Source: CAYQXJ01 sp964421565
GTDB lineage: Bacteria > Planctomycetota > Brocadiia > SM23-32
Direction of reading: 5' to 3'
Length of the DNA stretch: 64,000 bases
Assembly (NCBI GenBank): GCA_964421565.1
Contig: CAYQXJ010000002.1
Span: 1 to 64,000, forward strand
Shown: in pieces, positions 1-7,485 of the stretch
How the letters are laid out: each line of letters begins with the position of its first letter
How positions within the stretch are numbered: the first letter of the stretch is position 1
Program-made: the position numbers and the translations under genes
Notes under the pieces: model-generated
The model's input: the letters and a program-made list of their open reading frames with translations, nothing else
Databases searched by the model: none
What the model was told of the DNA's origin: nothing

Positions 1-306
1 ATCATCACTCAGACCGACCCGGAGACCGTCTTCAACGCGCTGCGCCTGGCGCTTTACAGCCTGGAGCAGGGAGACGAGGTGCGCGTCTTCCTCTCGGGCA
101 GAGGCGTGGAGGTCGACCAGATTGAAGACCCCCAGTTCGACGTGAAAGCACAGGCGCAGAAGGTGCTCGACGCGGGCGGCGAGTTTCTCGCCTGCGGAGC
201 ATGCCTGAAGCTGCGCAACTCTGAGGGGTCGGAAGTCTGTCCGCTCTCGACGCTCAAGGACCAGTACGAGCTGGTGCGGGACTCGGACAGAGTGGTTACT
301 GTGTGA
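1..306 (+). CDS. DsrE/DsrF-like sulfur-relay family protein (5' end missing)
   Basis: The gene enters from the left edge in frame 1 and ends with TGA at 304-306, so the N-terminus is missing. The visible 101 residues read as the second half of a small DsrE-like (YchN-type) alpha/beta protein. A segment rich in hydrophobic residues (EVRVFLSGRGVEV) is followed by a conserved Cys-containing stretch (LACGACLKLR) and a final CPLST-x-KDQYELV segment ending in a beta strand (DRVVTV). Family members form oligomers that carry or sense sulfur on cysteines. The three visible Cys are compatible with this, but no substrate can be deduced. A methyltransferase gene follows after 30 bp. Confidence 0.7.
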   Translation: MITQTDPETVFNALRLALYSLEQGDEVRVFLSGRGVEVDQIEDPQFDVKAQAQKVLDAGGEFLACGACLKLRNSEGSEVCPLSTLKDQYELVRDSDRVVTV

Positions 307-336
307 AGCCCCGCATCTCTTGTTAGGGAGAAGTGC

Positions 337-984
337 GTGTCGCAGCAGAAGACTGAGCAGGAACTGCCCGACTACTACGCCTGCGTCGCCCGCGACGTGG
401 TCGAGATGTGCAGGCCACGTGAGGGCGTTTGGGTGGACCTGGGCTGCGGCCCGGGCCCGATCGCATTCGCGCTGGCGGAACTGTCCGAAAGCGTCTTAGT
501 CCTGGTAGACCCGGACCGAGGGGCTCTGGCGCGCTCTCTCGAGAAGGCATGGGAGTTGAGCCTTCGGCGGCGAACCGTGACGGTGGTCGGGCGGGCCGAG
601 CAGATGCCGCTCGCCGACGCTTCGGTGGACCTGGTGGTTAGCCGGGGTTCGATCTTCTTCTGGGAGGACCGGCCGGCCGGCGTGCGCGAGGTGTATCGCG
701 TGCTGCGCCCCGGCGGGGCGGCCATGCTCGGCGGCGGCCTGGGCAACACCTATCCGTTGTGGGCGCGGCGGGAGTTCATCCGCCGCCGGCGCGAGGGAGT
801 GCGTAAACAGGGCGGCGACGCAGTCCGCGCCTTCAAGGAGGTCCGCAGCCCGGATGCATTCCGACGCTGGGCTGAGGATGCCGGCCTGGAGGACTATGAG
901 GTCGTGGGCGAGGCCGCACTGCCGGAGGACGACCCGAACACCGGCCTGGGGTTGTGGCTCATCTTCGAGAAGAAACAGGAGTAG
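337..984 (+). CDS. Class I SAM-dependent methyltransferase
   Basis: This 215-residue protein has a Methyltransf_11/25-type Rossmann fold. Motif I is DLGCGPGPIAFAL near residues 34-46, the acidic end of strand 2 is LVDPD near 57, motif III/IV runs through MPLADASVDLVVSRG near 91-105, and the post-core motif is YRVLRPGGAAMLGGG near 121-135. The start is GTG, with an AGGGAGAAG-like ribosome site just upstream. Its stop lies 2 bp before the following ABC ATPase start, so the genes are probably cotranscribed. The methyl acceptor is unknown. The fold is clear and the substrate is not. Confidence 0.85.
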   Translation: MSQQKTEQELPDYYACVARDVVEMCRPREGVWVDLGCGPGPIAFALAELSESVLVLVDPDRGALARSLEKAWELSLRRRTVTVVGRAEQMPLADASVDLVVSRGSIFFWEDRPAGVREVYRVLRPGGAAMLGGGLGNTYPLWARREFIRRRREGVRKQGGDAVRAFKEVRSPDAFRRWAEDAGLEDYEVVGEAALPEDDPNTGLGLWLIFEKKQE

Positions 985-986
985 CT

Positions 987-1931
987 ATGAGCACGGTGAT
1001 AGAAGTCCGCGGCTTGACACGCAGGTTCGGCGACCTGACCGCCGTGGACCACGTGGAGTTCGATGTGGAAGAGGGCGAGGTCTTCGGCTTCCTCGGGCCG
1101 AACGGTGCCGGCAAGACGACGACCGTCCGCATACTCACCGGCGTTCTCGACGCCACCGAGGGCACGGCGACCATCCAGGGCCACGACATCCGCACCGAGG
1201 CACTCGCCGCGCGGGAGCACCTGGGGATCGTGCCGGAGGAGGCCAACGTCTACCTGGACCTGAGCGTCTGGCGCAACGTGATGCTCATGGGGGAGCTGCA
1301 CGCTGTGCCGCGCGCCCGGCGCGTTGAGGAGGGCGAGCGCCTGCTCGGGCTGCTCGGCCTGGGCGACCGCAAGAAGCAGAAGGCGCGGGCGCTCTCGAAG
1401 GGCCTCAGGCAGCGGCTGATGCTCTGCTCGGCGCTGGTGAGCGGGCCGGAGATCCTGTTCCTGGACGAGCCGACCAGCGGCCTCGACGTGCAGAGCGCAC
1501 GGCTGATCCGCAGCATCGTCCGCAACCTCAATCGCGACGGGCTCACCGTCTTTCTCACCACGCACAACATGGCCGAGGCGGAGGAGATCTGCGACCGCGT
1601 GGCCATCATCAACCAAGGCGTCATCGTGGCGATCGACACGCCGGAGGAGCTGCGAGACGCTATGAAATCGAGCCAGTACTTGCAGGTGGACTTCGAGTCG
1701 GGCGGGCCGGTGCAGGACGAGCTGGAGGCGTTGCCCGGCGTGGAGCGGGTCAGCGGCGGCGGGCAGCACTGGCGTCTCTACTGCGAGCGGCCCGGGCGGA
1801 CGGCAACCGAGACGGTGAAGCTCGCCGAGCGCAAAGAAGTGGACATTGCAGAGATAGCAACCTGCAAGCCGACGCTGGAGGACGTGTTCGTGCAGTTGAC
1901 CGGCGACGACAGGGAGGAGGACCGTCAATGA
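987..1931 (+). CDS. ABC transporter ATP-binding protein (ABC-2/DrrA-type)
   Basis: The 314-residue nucleotide-binding subunit has Walker A GPNGAGKTT, a Q-loop region, the signature LSKGLRQRL, Walker B ILFLDEPTSGLD and an H-loop TTHNM. A C-terminal extension of about 80 residues is typical of DrrA/CcmA-like exporters. The ATG at 987 was chosen over an in-frame GTG at 954 because AGGAG (977-981) lies 5 nt upstream and the longer start would overlap the methyltransferase. Its TGA overlaps the next ATG (ATGA at 1928-1931), which indicates translational coupling with the permease. The exported substrate is unknown. Confidence 0.93.
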   Translation: MSTVIEVRGLTRRFGDLTAVDHVEFDVEEGEVFGFLGPNGAGKTTTVRILTGVLDATEGTATIQGHDIRTEALAAREHLGIVPEEANVYLDLSVWRNVMLMGELHAVPRARRVEEGERLLGLLGLGDRKKQKARALSKGLRQRLMLCSALVSGPEILFLDEPTSGLDVQSARLIRSIVRNLNRDGLTVFLTTHNMAEAEEICDRVAIINQGVIVAIDTPEELRDAMKSSQYLQVDFESGGPVQDELEALPGVERVSGGGQHWRLYCERPGRTATETVKLAERKEVDIAEIATCKPTLEDVFVQLTGDDREEDRQ

Positions 1932-2689
1932 GCAAAGCAGCCCACACCTGGCGCAGGCAGGCGCATGGCGTGTACGTGATCGCGAAAAAGAACGCGCTGC
2001 TCTATTACCTGAAGCCGCCGGTGCTCATCTTCGGCGTGCTCTTCCCGGTGTTCTTCTTCCTGACCTTCAAGATGGGCCGGCCGATTGCGCCGGAGAACAT
2101 TGTGCCCGGTATGGTGGCGATGGCGCTCTGGTTCACGGCCAGCGCCGTGGGGCCGCTGGTGACGCCCTGGGAGCGACGCGCCAAGACCTACGAACGCCTG
2201 ATCTCCTCACCGCTCTCCCTGCGCGCTATACTGGCCGGCGACGTGGTGAGCGGCCTCGTTTTCGGCGCGTGCCTTTCGGTCATCCCCGTCGTGCTGGGAC
2301 TTACGTTGACCGACGCGGCAGTCACAAGCGTCGCTCTGCTGGTGGCGGGCATCGTGCTGGGAGCGTTCAGCTTCGCCTCGCTCGGTGTGATGCTGGCGGC
2401 GCCGCCGGCCAGCAGCCCGTCGAACATCATGCTGCTGTCGAACCTGGTGCGCCTGCCGCTGCTGTTTGTGAGCGGCGTTTTCCTGCCGATTGCGCAGATG
2501 CCGCCCTGGGCGCGCTGGGTCTCGCCGATATCGCCCCTCTCGTACGCCGGGGACCTGATTCGCTCGGGTTTCGGGCAGACGCCGTACTTCCCCACCTGGC
2601 TGAGCCTGATGATGCTCGTGGCCTTCACGGGTGTTCTTTACTGGGGGGCCTGCCGATTCCACAAGATGTGGCGGGCCAAAGGGCTATAG
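1928..2689 (+). CDS. ABC-2 type transporter permease
   Basis: A 253-residue integral membrane protein with about six hydrophobic helices: after Lys/Arg-rich residues near 20, then near 60, 105-130, 140-165, 170-195 and 225-245. The layout matches ABC2_membrane permeases. The loop AQMPPWARWVSPISPLSYAGDLIR is the recognisable ABC-2 signature before the last helix. It overlaps the ATPase gene by 4 nt, so the two form a standard exporter of the DrrAB/NodIJ kind. A drug, lipid or polysaccharide cargo is possible, and nothing in the sequence decides between them. Confidence 0.9.
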   Translation: MSKAAHTWRRQAHGVYVIAKKNALLYYLKPPVLIFGVLFPVFFFLTFKMGRPIAPENIVPGMVAMALWFTASAVGPLVTPWERRAKTYERLISSPLSLRAILAGDVVSGLVFGACLSVIPVVLGLTLTDAAVTSVALLVAGIVLGAFSFASLGVMLAAPPASSPSNIMLLSNLVRLPLLFVSGVFLPIAQMPPWARWVSPISPLSYAGDLIRSGFGQTPYFPTWLSLMMLVAFTGVLYWGACRFHKMWRAKGL

Positions 2690-2701
2690 CCCGCTCTCGT
2701 G

Positions 2702-3094
2702 TCAGGGCTGCAGCAGGTAGTCGGCAATGGCCTTGTAGAGCGTGATGACGGCCAGGATTGCGCAGTGACGGCTGCCCTCGCCGAGCAGGCCGTCGGAATC
2801 CATGATCTGCCTGGGGCTTATGGCCAGGGCATCCAGCAAGCTCTTGCCCTCAGCAGCGGCTGCGACCGCCCTGCCCATGCGACGGGTGTCCTCGCAGCCC
2901 TCGGTGTAGTACCTGACCTCGCGGATGACCTCATCCCGAATGTCCAGATAGAACTCCATCTCATCGCCGCATGCGCCGCGAACGAACGCCGAGCCCGACG
3001 GATCGTTCATACGCCCGTAGAAGATGCCGTCCTGCGGACCGACGGGGCGTCCCTCGCCGACCGGCCCCGGCTGTTCCTGGCGACTGTTTGCCAT
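2702..3094 (-). CDS. NifU/IscU-like iron-sulfur cluster scaffold protein
   Basis: This 130-residue protein resembles the NifU N-terminal (IscU) fold. Three Cys sit in scaffold-like positions: C42 in GACGDEMEF, C67 in TEGCEDTRR and C111 in SRHCAILA. The helix KSLLDALAISPRQIMDSDGLL matches the family's spacing. It would hold a transient Fe-S cluster for transfer to apoproteins. No cysteine desulfurase lies nearby, but a DsrE-like sulfur protein is about 2.4 kb away. The gene converges on the ABC permease with only 12 bp between stops. The first ~20 residues are Pro/Gly-rich and may be a tail. Confidence 0.75.
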   Translation of the reverse strand: MANSRQEQPGPVGEGRPVGPQDGIFYGRMNDPSGSAFVRGACGDEMEFYLDIRDEVIREVRYYTEGCEDTRRMGRAVAAAAEGKSLLDALAISPRQIMDSDGLLGEGSRHCAILAVITLYKAIADYLLQP

Positions 3095-3257
3095 GATCCC
3101 GCTCCACTGAACCCGAACATCCCGGCGAGTATATCGCGGATCGGCCGCACGGGCCAGTGCGGGAAGGCGAGCTCGGCCCTTTGCGCTGTGGCCTTCCCCC
3201 GGGTGTTCGCGGTAAGATGCGACAACCCGAGGCCCCTGCGCACGAGGGAAATGAGCG

Positions 3258-3986
3258 GTGGAGAAGGTCGCACTGACTGTCGTCTACGACAACTACGTGC
3301 TGGAGGACCGTCTGCGCGCGGCGCACGGGTTCGCGTGCATTGCGTGCGCGGCGGGGCGGACCGTCCTGTTCGACACCGGCGGTTCGGGCCGGATACTGCT
3401 GCAGAACATGAACCAACTCGGCGTCGACCCGGCCGGCATTGAGGCCGTTGTCCTCTCCCACATGCACTGGGACCATATCGGAGGGCTTGACGCCGTACTC
3501 GGCGCGAGCCCGGGGGTGGCGGTCTTCGCCCCCTGCGCGTTCTCCTCCACCTTCCTGGACGACCTGCGAACGAGGGCCGGGACTGTGGTGGAGACTGCGA
3601 GTCCCCGCGAGGTGGTCCCACACATTTGCACCACCGAGATGATCGAGGGGCCGATTGTTGAACAGGCGCTTTGCATCGAAACCGCTGACGGCGCAGTGGT
3701 GGTGACGGGCTGCGCGCACGCGGGCGTCGTCGAACTTGCGGCATCGGCGCGGCGGATGGTCGGTAGGCTGCATACCGTGCTGGGAGGGTTCCACATGAAA
3801 GCGCACGGCGCAGACGGCATTGAGCGAACCATCGCCGGGTTGCGCGAGCTCGCAGTAAAGGGGGTCGGCCCGTGTCACTGCTCGGGCGAGCCCGCGCGAG
3901 CTGCCATGCGGCAGGCATGGGGTGAGGGCTACGTTGACACCGGCGTGGGGGCGCGGATGAGCTTCGCGCTCGGGCAAGAGCTGTGA
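3258..3986 (+). CDS. MBL-fold metallo-hydrolase (MptA/pterin-synthase-like subgroup)
   Basis: A 242-residue metallo-beta-lactamase-fold protein. The metal motif H68-x-H70-x-D72-H73 is intact in VVLSHMHWDHIGGLDAV, preceded by LFDTGGSGRILLQN. Later ligands are probably H in VVTGCAHAGVV and in VLGGFHMK, with CHCSGEPA near the end. The architecture fits the cytosolic subgroup often annotated as 7,8-dihydropterin-6-methyl-aminobenzene-phosphate-synthase-like hydrolases, whose substrates are mostly unknown. The start is GTG. The gene stands alone between a convergent/divergent NifU-like gene and the cold-shock leader. Confidence 0.85.
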   Translation: MEKVALTVVYDNYVLEDRLRAAHGFACIACAAGRTVLFDTGGSGRILLQNMNQLGVDPAGIEAVVLSHMHWDHIGGLDAVLGASPGVAVFAPCAFSSTFLDDLRTRAGTVVETASPREVVPHICTTEMIEGPIVEQALCIETADGAVVVTGCAHAGVVELAASARRMVGRLHTVLGGFHMKAHGADGIERTIAGLRELAVKGVGPCHCSGEPARAAMRQAWGEGYVDTGVGARMSFALGQEL

Positions 3987-4026
3987 CGCCCGCTGAAACG
4001 ACACGTTATGGGGCGTCATATTGCAG

Positions 4027-4055
4027 TTGAATCCGCGGAGCAGATGTGCTATGAT
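4027..4055 (+). promoter_or_regulatory. Sigma-70-type promoter of the cold-shock gene
   Basis: TTGAAT at 4027-4032 is followed by a 17-nt spacer and TATGAT at 4050-4055. The spacing is ideal and the -10 box matches 5 of 6 positions. Transcription would start near 4062, about 340 nt before the cold-shock ATG. The call is by eye. Confidence 0.6.
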
Positions 4056-4061
4056 TCCGTG

Positions 4062-4400
4062 TACAGACGCGCTCCCTTGCGCCCTGAGGGCGGCACGGCT
4101 TAGCCGTGCGGAGCAGTCAGGGGGTCGTTCCGCAACTGTGCGCCATTCCGCAGCACCCCGATCAAGTTGTCTGCGGGTATGGTTTGGCATCTGCCGGCTT
4201 CGCTTTCGCTTCCCAGGAGTCCCTCATCCCGGGTAGCGGATGCCTCGCTCGCAGTGCTCTCCGTTGTCCTGAACGACGCTTCCGCCTGCTCACCGTTCAG
4301 GCAGCGTTGGTGGTGGAGCGCCTGAGAAGCCGTCGATTGCAGCACGCGCAACGGTGTGCGTGCGCCGATGGTAGAGCACTGTATAGTGAGAGGTCGTAAG
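4062..4400 (+). other. Long non-coding leader of the cold-shock gene
   Basis: No credible coding sequence was found between the metallo-hydrolase stop and the cold-shock start. The stretch from the predicted start site to the ATG would be a 5' untranslated leader of about 340 nt. It contains self-complementary segments such as GCACGGCT-TA-GCCGTGC at 4093-4109. Long structured leaders are established for cspA-type mRNAs, where they act as temperature-responsive elements. The same role here is inference. A separate small RNA ending inside this stretch is also possible. Confidence 0.4.
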
Positions 4401-4610
4401 ATGGTTCAAGGTAAAGTGAAGTGGTTCAGTGACGACAAGGGTTTCGGGTTCATCGAGCCTGATGATGGCAGCCAGGACGTTTTCGTCCATCATAGCGCTA
4501 TCGAAGGCAGTGGGTTCAAGACCCTGGCCGAGAACGAGGCCGTCGAGTTCGAGGTGGAAAGAGGGCCCAAGGGCCTTCGCGCCACGAACGTGGTGAAGGT
4601 CTCCGGCTGA
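4401..4610 (+). CDS. csp: Cold-shock domain protein (CspA family)
   Basis: This 69-residue single cold-shock domain has RNP1 KGFGFIE near residues 13-19 and RNP2 VFVHHS near 27-32. The family-typical opening GKVKWFSDDKGFGF and closing GLRATNVVKV are both present. Such proteins bind single-stranded RNA or DNA and melt secondary structure. The ATG at 4401 was chosen because the family length is 65-70 residues and GAGAGG lies 7 nt upstream. Longer in-frame extension would fall in the leader. It is a one-gene transcript with its own promoter and terminator. Confidence 0.96.
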   Translation: MVQGKVKWFSDDKGFGFIEPDDGSQDVFVHHSAIEGSGFKTLAENEAVEFEVERGPKGLRATNVVKVSG

Positions 4611-4636
4611 ACCGAGTAAAACAACTGATGTAGAAT

Positions 4637-4675
4637 GGGCGCCGTCGCGCAGAGGGACGCGGCGGCGCCCTTTTT
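4637..4675 (+). terminator. Rho-independent terminator of the cold-shock gene
   Basis: A 13-bp GC-rich stem (arms 4637-4649 and 4658-4670, one G-T wobble) with an 8-nt loop is followed at once by TTTTT at 4671-4675. It lies 26 nt after the stop and ends before the convergent glycosidase gene. Confidence 0.9.
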
Positions 4676-4692
4676 CATTTGAGCAAGGGGGC

Positions 4693-6423
4693 TCAGCTCG
4701 CCAGGAACTCGTGCGCGAGGATAAGGTAGGCGCTCGATCCCCACGTGTACGCCTTGTCGCGGAGCGGCTCGCCGGTCAGGGCGTTGTAGTTCTCAGCAAA
4801 CGTGTTGCACCTGACGCACATGTCGCAGTAGCGGCGGGCGACCTCGGCGGCCAGTTCGCGGTAGCCGCAGCGCGCCAGTCCGTCGGCGATAAGCGTAGTC
4901 TCCGAGCCCCAGATGGGCCCTCGCCAGTAGCTGTCGGGCGCGTAGAGCGGGCTTTGCGGGCTTTCAGTTGCCGGCCCATAGTCGGTCAGGAACCGACCAC
5001 CCGGTCGCAGGGCTTCCGCCATCCTGTCCCGTATCTGCTCGGGCCATCGTGTCCCGGCCGTGACGCCCTCATAGTTGAGAAGACAATCACCCTTCTCGTT
5101 GGCTGCGCCACTGAACGCCTGCCGCGCCATGAACTGCTTGCCGTTCCAAAGGACGTCGACAGTGCGCTGGGCGAGTTCCGCTGCCTGTGCTTCCCATCGT
5201 GTCGCCTCCTTCGGGCGCCCGAGCCGCCTTGCCAGCTCGGCGAGCGTATCCATCTGTGCTATCAGGTGGCCGGCCAGGTCGGGCGAGATGAGCGGGAAGC
5301 CCACGTCGAAGACGGTGGCATTGTCCCAGCCGCTGTCGTTGCCGTGGTGGTACTCGGGCAGTCCGTCGTCGTCGTAGTCGCGATCCTCCATCCACCAGTT
5401 GGTCCAATCCCGCAGTCGTGCGTAGGCCTGGCGCATGCGGCCGGGCGTGAGCAGCGCCGGATTGCGCATCATCTTGCGGAGCGCCCAGCCGTGGATTGGC
5501 GGCTTGCAGAAGTTCCAGTAAGGTCCCTTGGGGCTGACCGAGTCGGGCAGGGCACCTCGTTCGTCCTGGTAGTCGAACAGGACCATGAACTGGTCCCATG
5601 CCAGGTCCGGATTCGTGTAGCTGAGCGCTATGGCGTTGAAGCAGTGGTCCCAGCTCCAGCACTGGCTCATCCAGTTCTTGCTCATCAACATGGTGGGCCG
5701 TGTCAGGTGTCGCGAGGGGGCAACGACTGAGACCCAGTTGACGAACATGGCGAGCTCGCCTGCATCGCGGTACGCGCCGGGCAGCTTCGGCATGGTGGTC
5801 AGCCAGTGCTGCCATTCGCGCTCGACCCGCGCAACGCATTCCTCGAAGTCCTCGGACGCGTCGTAACAGGCGGGACTGCTCTCGAACTCATGGATCGTCG
5901 CCTCCCAGCAACCGTCTTCGGCGGGCAGAAACGTGGCGGTGAACCACGGGGGTTTCGGCGGTATCCTCTCGTTCGACCTATCCTGCGTGCGCACGTAGTG
6001 CTTCGCCGTCACGTCGAGGTCGCCGGTTATCGGGCTGAGCAGGAACTGGCTGCGGCAAGCAGGGCAGTTCACGTGCCAGCGGCCCTCACCCGCGCGCAAG
6101 CCCATGTCGCGGTGATCCCCGACTGATCGCAGGCGCAGCCCGACCCCGTGGCCCTGCATGCGCACCGTCTGCGGCTCGGCGAAGCATATCTCCACCTGAG
6201 CGCCATCGGCGCCGAGCCGCAGAACACCGGGAGTTGCGACGCAGCAGTATTCGACGGGAGCACCGTCCCGCACGAGTTCCACACGGAACACTTCCCGAGA
6301 GTCGCCCACCCCGAGCATGGTGCGGAACAGCAGGTCGCCGTTCCCATGTGGCGCAGGCCACTTGCTGAACGCTATGTAAGACCCGTAACGGCTGAAAGGA
6401 ACAGCAGATATGTCGAACTCCAT
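4693..6423 (-). CDS. GH63/trehalase-like (alpha/alpha)6 glycoside hydrolase
   Basis: The 576-residue protein has an N-terminal beta-rich domain (about 1-190) and a C-terminal helical barrel. Barrel motifs typical of the GH63/GH37-like MGH1-type domain are visible: CWSWDHCFNAIAL, FDYQDERGALPDSV, the catalytic-acid region HGNDSGWDNATVFD, SYWRGPIWGS and the closing AYTWGSSAYLILA. Relatives hydrolyse alpha-glucosides, mannosylglycerate or related glycans. No signal peptide is visible, so cytoplasmic action is likely. ATG 6423 was preferred over upstream 6474 because AAGGTGGAG precedes it and the domain begins there. Divergent from the RpiR gene. Confidence 0.82.
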   Translation of the reverse strand: MEFDISAVPFSRYGSYIAFSKWPAPHGNGDLLFRTMLGVGDSREVFRVELVRDGAPVEYCCVATPGVLRLGADGAQVEICFAEPQTVRMQGHGVGLRLRSVGDHRDMGLRAGEGRWHVNCPACRSQFLLSPITGDLDVTAKHYVRTQDRSNERIPPKPPWFTATFLPAEDGCWEATIHEFESSPACYDASEDFEECVARVEREWQHWLTTMPKLPGAYRDAGELAMFVNWVSVVAPSRHLTRPTMLMSKNWMSQCWSWDHCFNAIALSYTNPDLAWDQFMVLFDYQDERGALPDSVSPKGPYWNFCKPPIHGWALRKMMRNPALLTPGRMRQAYARLRDWTNWWMEDRDYDDDGLPEYHHGNDSGWDNATVFDVGFPLISPDLAGHLIAQMDTLAELARRLGRPKEATRWEAQAAELAQRTVDVLWNGKQFMARQAFSGAANEKGDCLLNYEGVTAGTRWPEQIRDRMAEALRPGGRFLTDYGPATESPQSPLYAPDSYWRGPIWGSETTLIADGLARCGYRELAAEVARRYCDMCVRCNTFAENYNALTGEPLRDKAYTWGSSAYLILAHEFLAS

Positions 6424-6488
6424 CGCTGTATGCTCCACCTTCTTAGTGAGAGGGAGAAAGGTTCTTCTCGGCACCGCAACGCATTCAC

Positions 6489-6516
6489 TTGACGGGAGAT
6501 GAAAATACGGTACATT
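6489..6516 (+). promoter_or_regulatory. Probable promoter of the RpiR-family regulator gene
   Basis: TTGACG at 6489-6494, a 16-nt spacer and TACATT at 6511-6516. The same -10 word occurs at the tRNA-Leu promoter. The predicted start near 6523 supports a translation start downstream of the TTG at 6515. It overlaps an opposing promoter at 6502-6529. Confidence 0.45.
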
Positions 6517-6529
6517 GTCAGGGAATCAA
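6502..6529 (-). promoter_or_regulatory. Possible promoter of the GH63-like gene
   Basis: On the minus strand TTGATT (6529-6524), a 16-nt spacer and TATTTT (6507-6502). The match is weaker than others in the window. It overlaps the regulator's own promoter, so one bound repressor could control both directions. Confidence 0.3.
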
Positions 6530-7468
6530 GTGAAAACCACGTTCACCTCGAACTCGCTGCAGCTCGCCCGCGAAATGCCCGCACTGAACCCCGACGCCGA
6601 CGGATCGTGCCTTGCACGCATCAGGGCTTTTCTGCGTGATGCGCCGCCCGGCCAGTCAAAGGTGGGGGAGTTCATCCTCGAGACACCAGCCGAGGCGCGC
6701 AGCATGGCCATCAGCCGGCTTGCTGCCGAGTGCGCGACAAGCCCCGCCACGGTTTCTCGCTTCTGCAGGGCACTGGGCTATGTCAGCTATCGCGATTTCC
6801 AGCTCGATCTTGCCGCCGCCATTGCTCAAACGGGTGTTGCGACGCTTGATGATTTCGTCGCCGGTTCGCCCCCCGAGGTGGTTGCCCAACGCGTCTTCCA
6901 GATCAACAGGGAAAGCCTGGAAGATACCGAACGCCTGCTGAACATGGGCGAGCTTATCGAGATCGCCGGCCTGATTGCCAACGCGCACAGGATTCTGCTG
7001 CTCGGCATCGGGGGTTCCGCGCTGGTCGCTCGCGATGGTGCTCAGCGGTTCATGAGCCTGGGCCTTACAGCCATCGCGGTGGAGGACCCGCACGAACAGG
7101 TCTTCGCTACGGCCAACGTGACCGAGGGGGACGTTGTGCTGGCCATCAGTCACACCGGCCAGACGAGCCACGTTGTGGAGGCCGCCGGCGAGGCCCGACA
7201 GAATGGCGCTCAAACCGTCGCGCTGACCAACTACCCCGCTGCCCCACTGGCGGATGCCTGTGAGTACTGCATCATTACAGCGTTCCGCGAGCACCGCATC
7301 AACGCCGCTGTTTCCTCCTCCCGCATAGCCCAAATGTGTGTTATCGACTGCCTGTACTTCATGGTTGCTTCCTGGGTTGCTGAGAGCGCCCGCAGACTCG
7401 CCGATGAAGCCGAAAAACGCGTGCGGCGAATGCTCCGCCATCGACCGACGCGTCAGTCCAACTCCTAA
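6530..7468 (+). CDS. MurR/RpiR-family transcriptional regulator (HTH + SIS domain)
   Basis: This 312-residue sugar-responsive regulator has an N-terminal HTH_6 domain (about residues 25-100; SRLAAECATSPATVSRFCRALGY is the helix-turn-helix). A SIS domain follows (about 130-265) with ILLLGIGGSALVARDGAQRF and ISHTGQTSHVVEA, which bind phosphosugars in this family. It stands directly before the RuBisCO-like gene and divergent from the GH63-like gene, so it is the likely local regulator. Start choice is uncertain: GTG 6530 has AGGGA 5 nt upstream and fits the predicted promoter; TTG 6515 and ATG 6575 are alternatives. Confidence 0.88.
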   Translation: MKTTFTSNSLQLAREMPALNPDADGSCLARIRAFLRDAPPGQSKVGEFILETPAEARSMAISRLAAECATSPATVSRFCRALGYVSYRDFQLDLAAAIAQTGVATLDDFVAGSPPEVVAQRVFQINRESLEDTERLLNMGELIEIAGLIANAHRILLLGIGGSALVARDGAQRFMSLGLTAIAVEDPHEQVFATANVTEGDVVLAISHTGQTSHVVEAAGEARQNGAQTVALTNYPAAPLADACEYCIITAFREHRINAAVSSSRIAQMCVIDCLYFMVASWVAESARRLADEAEKRVRRMLRHRPTRQSNS

Positions 7469-7485
7469 CCAGAAGGAGCGTGAGT

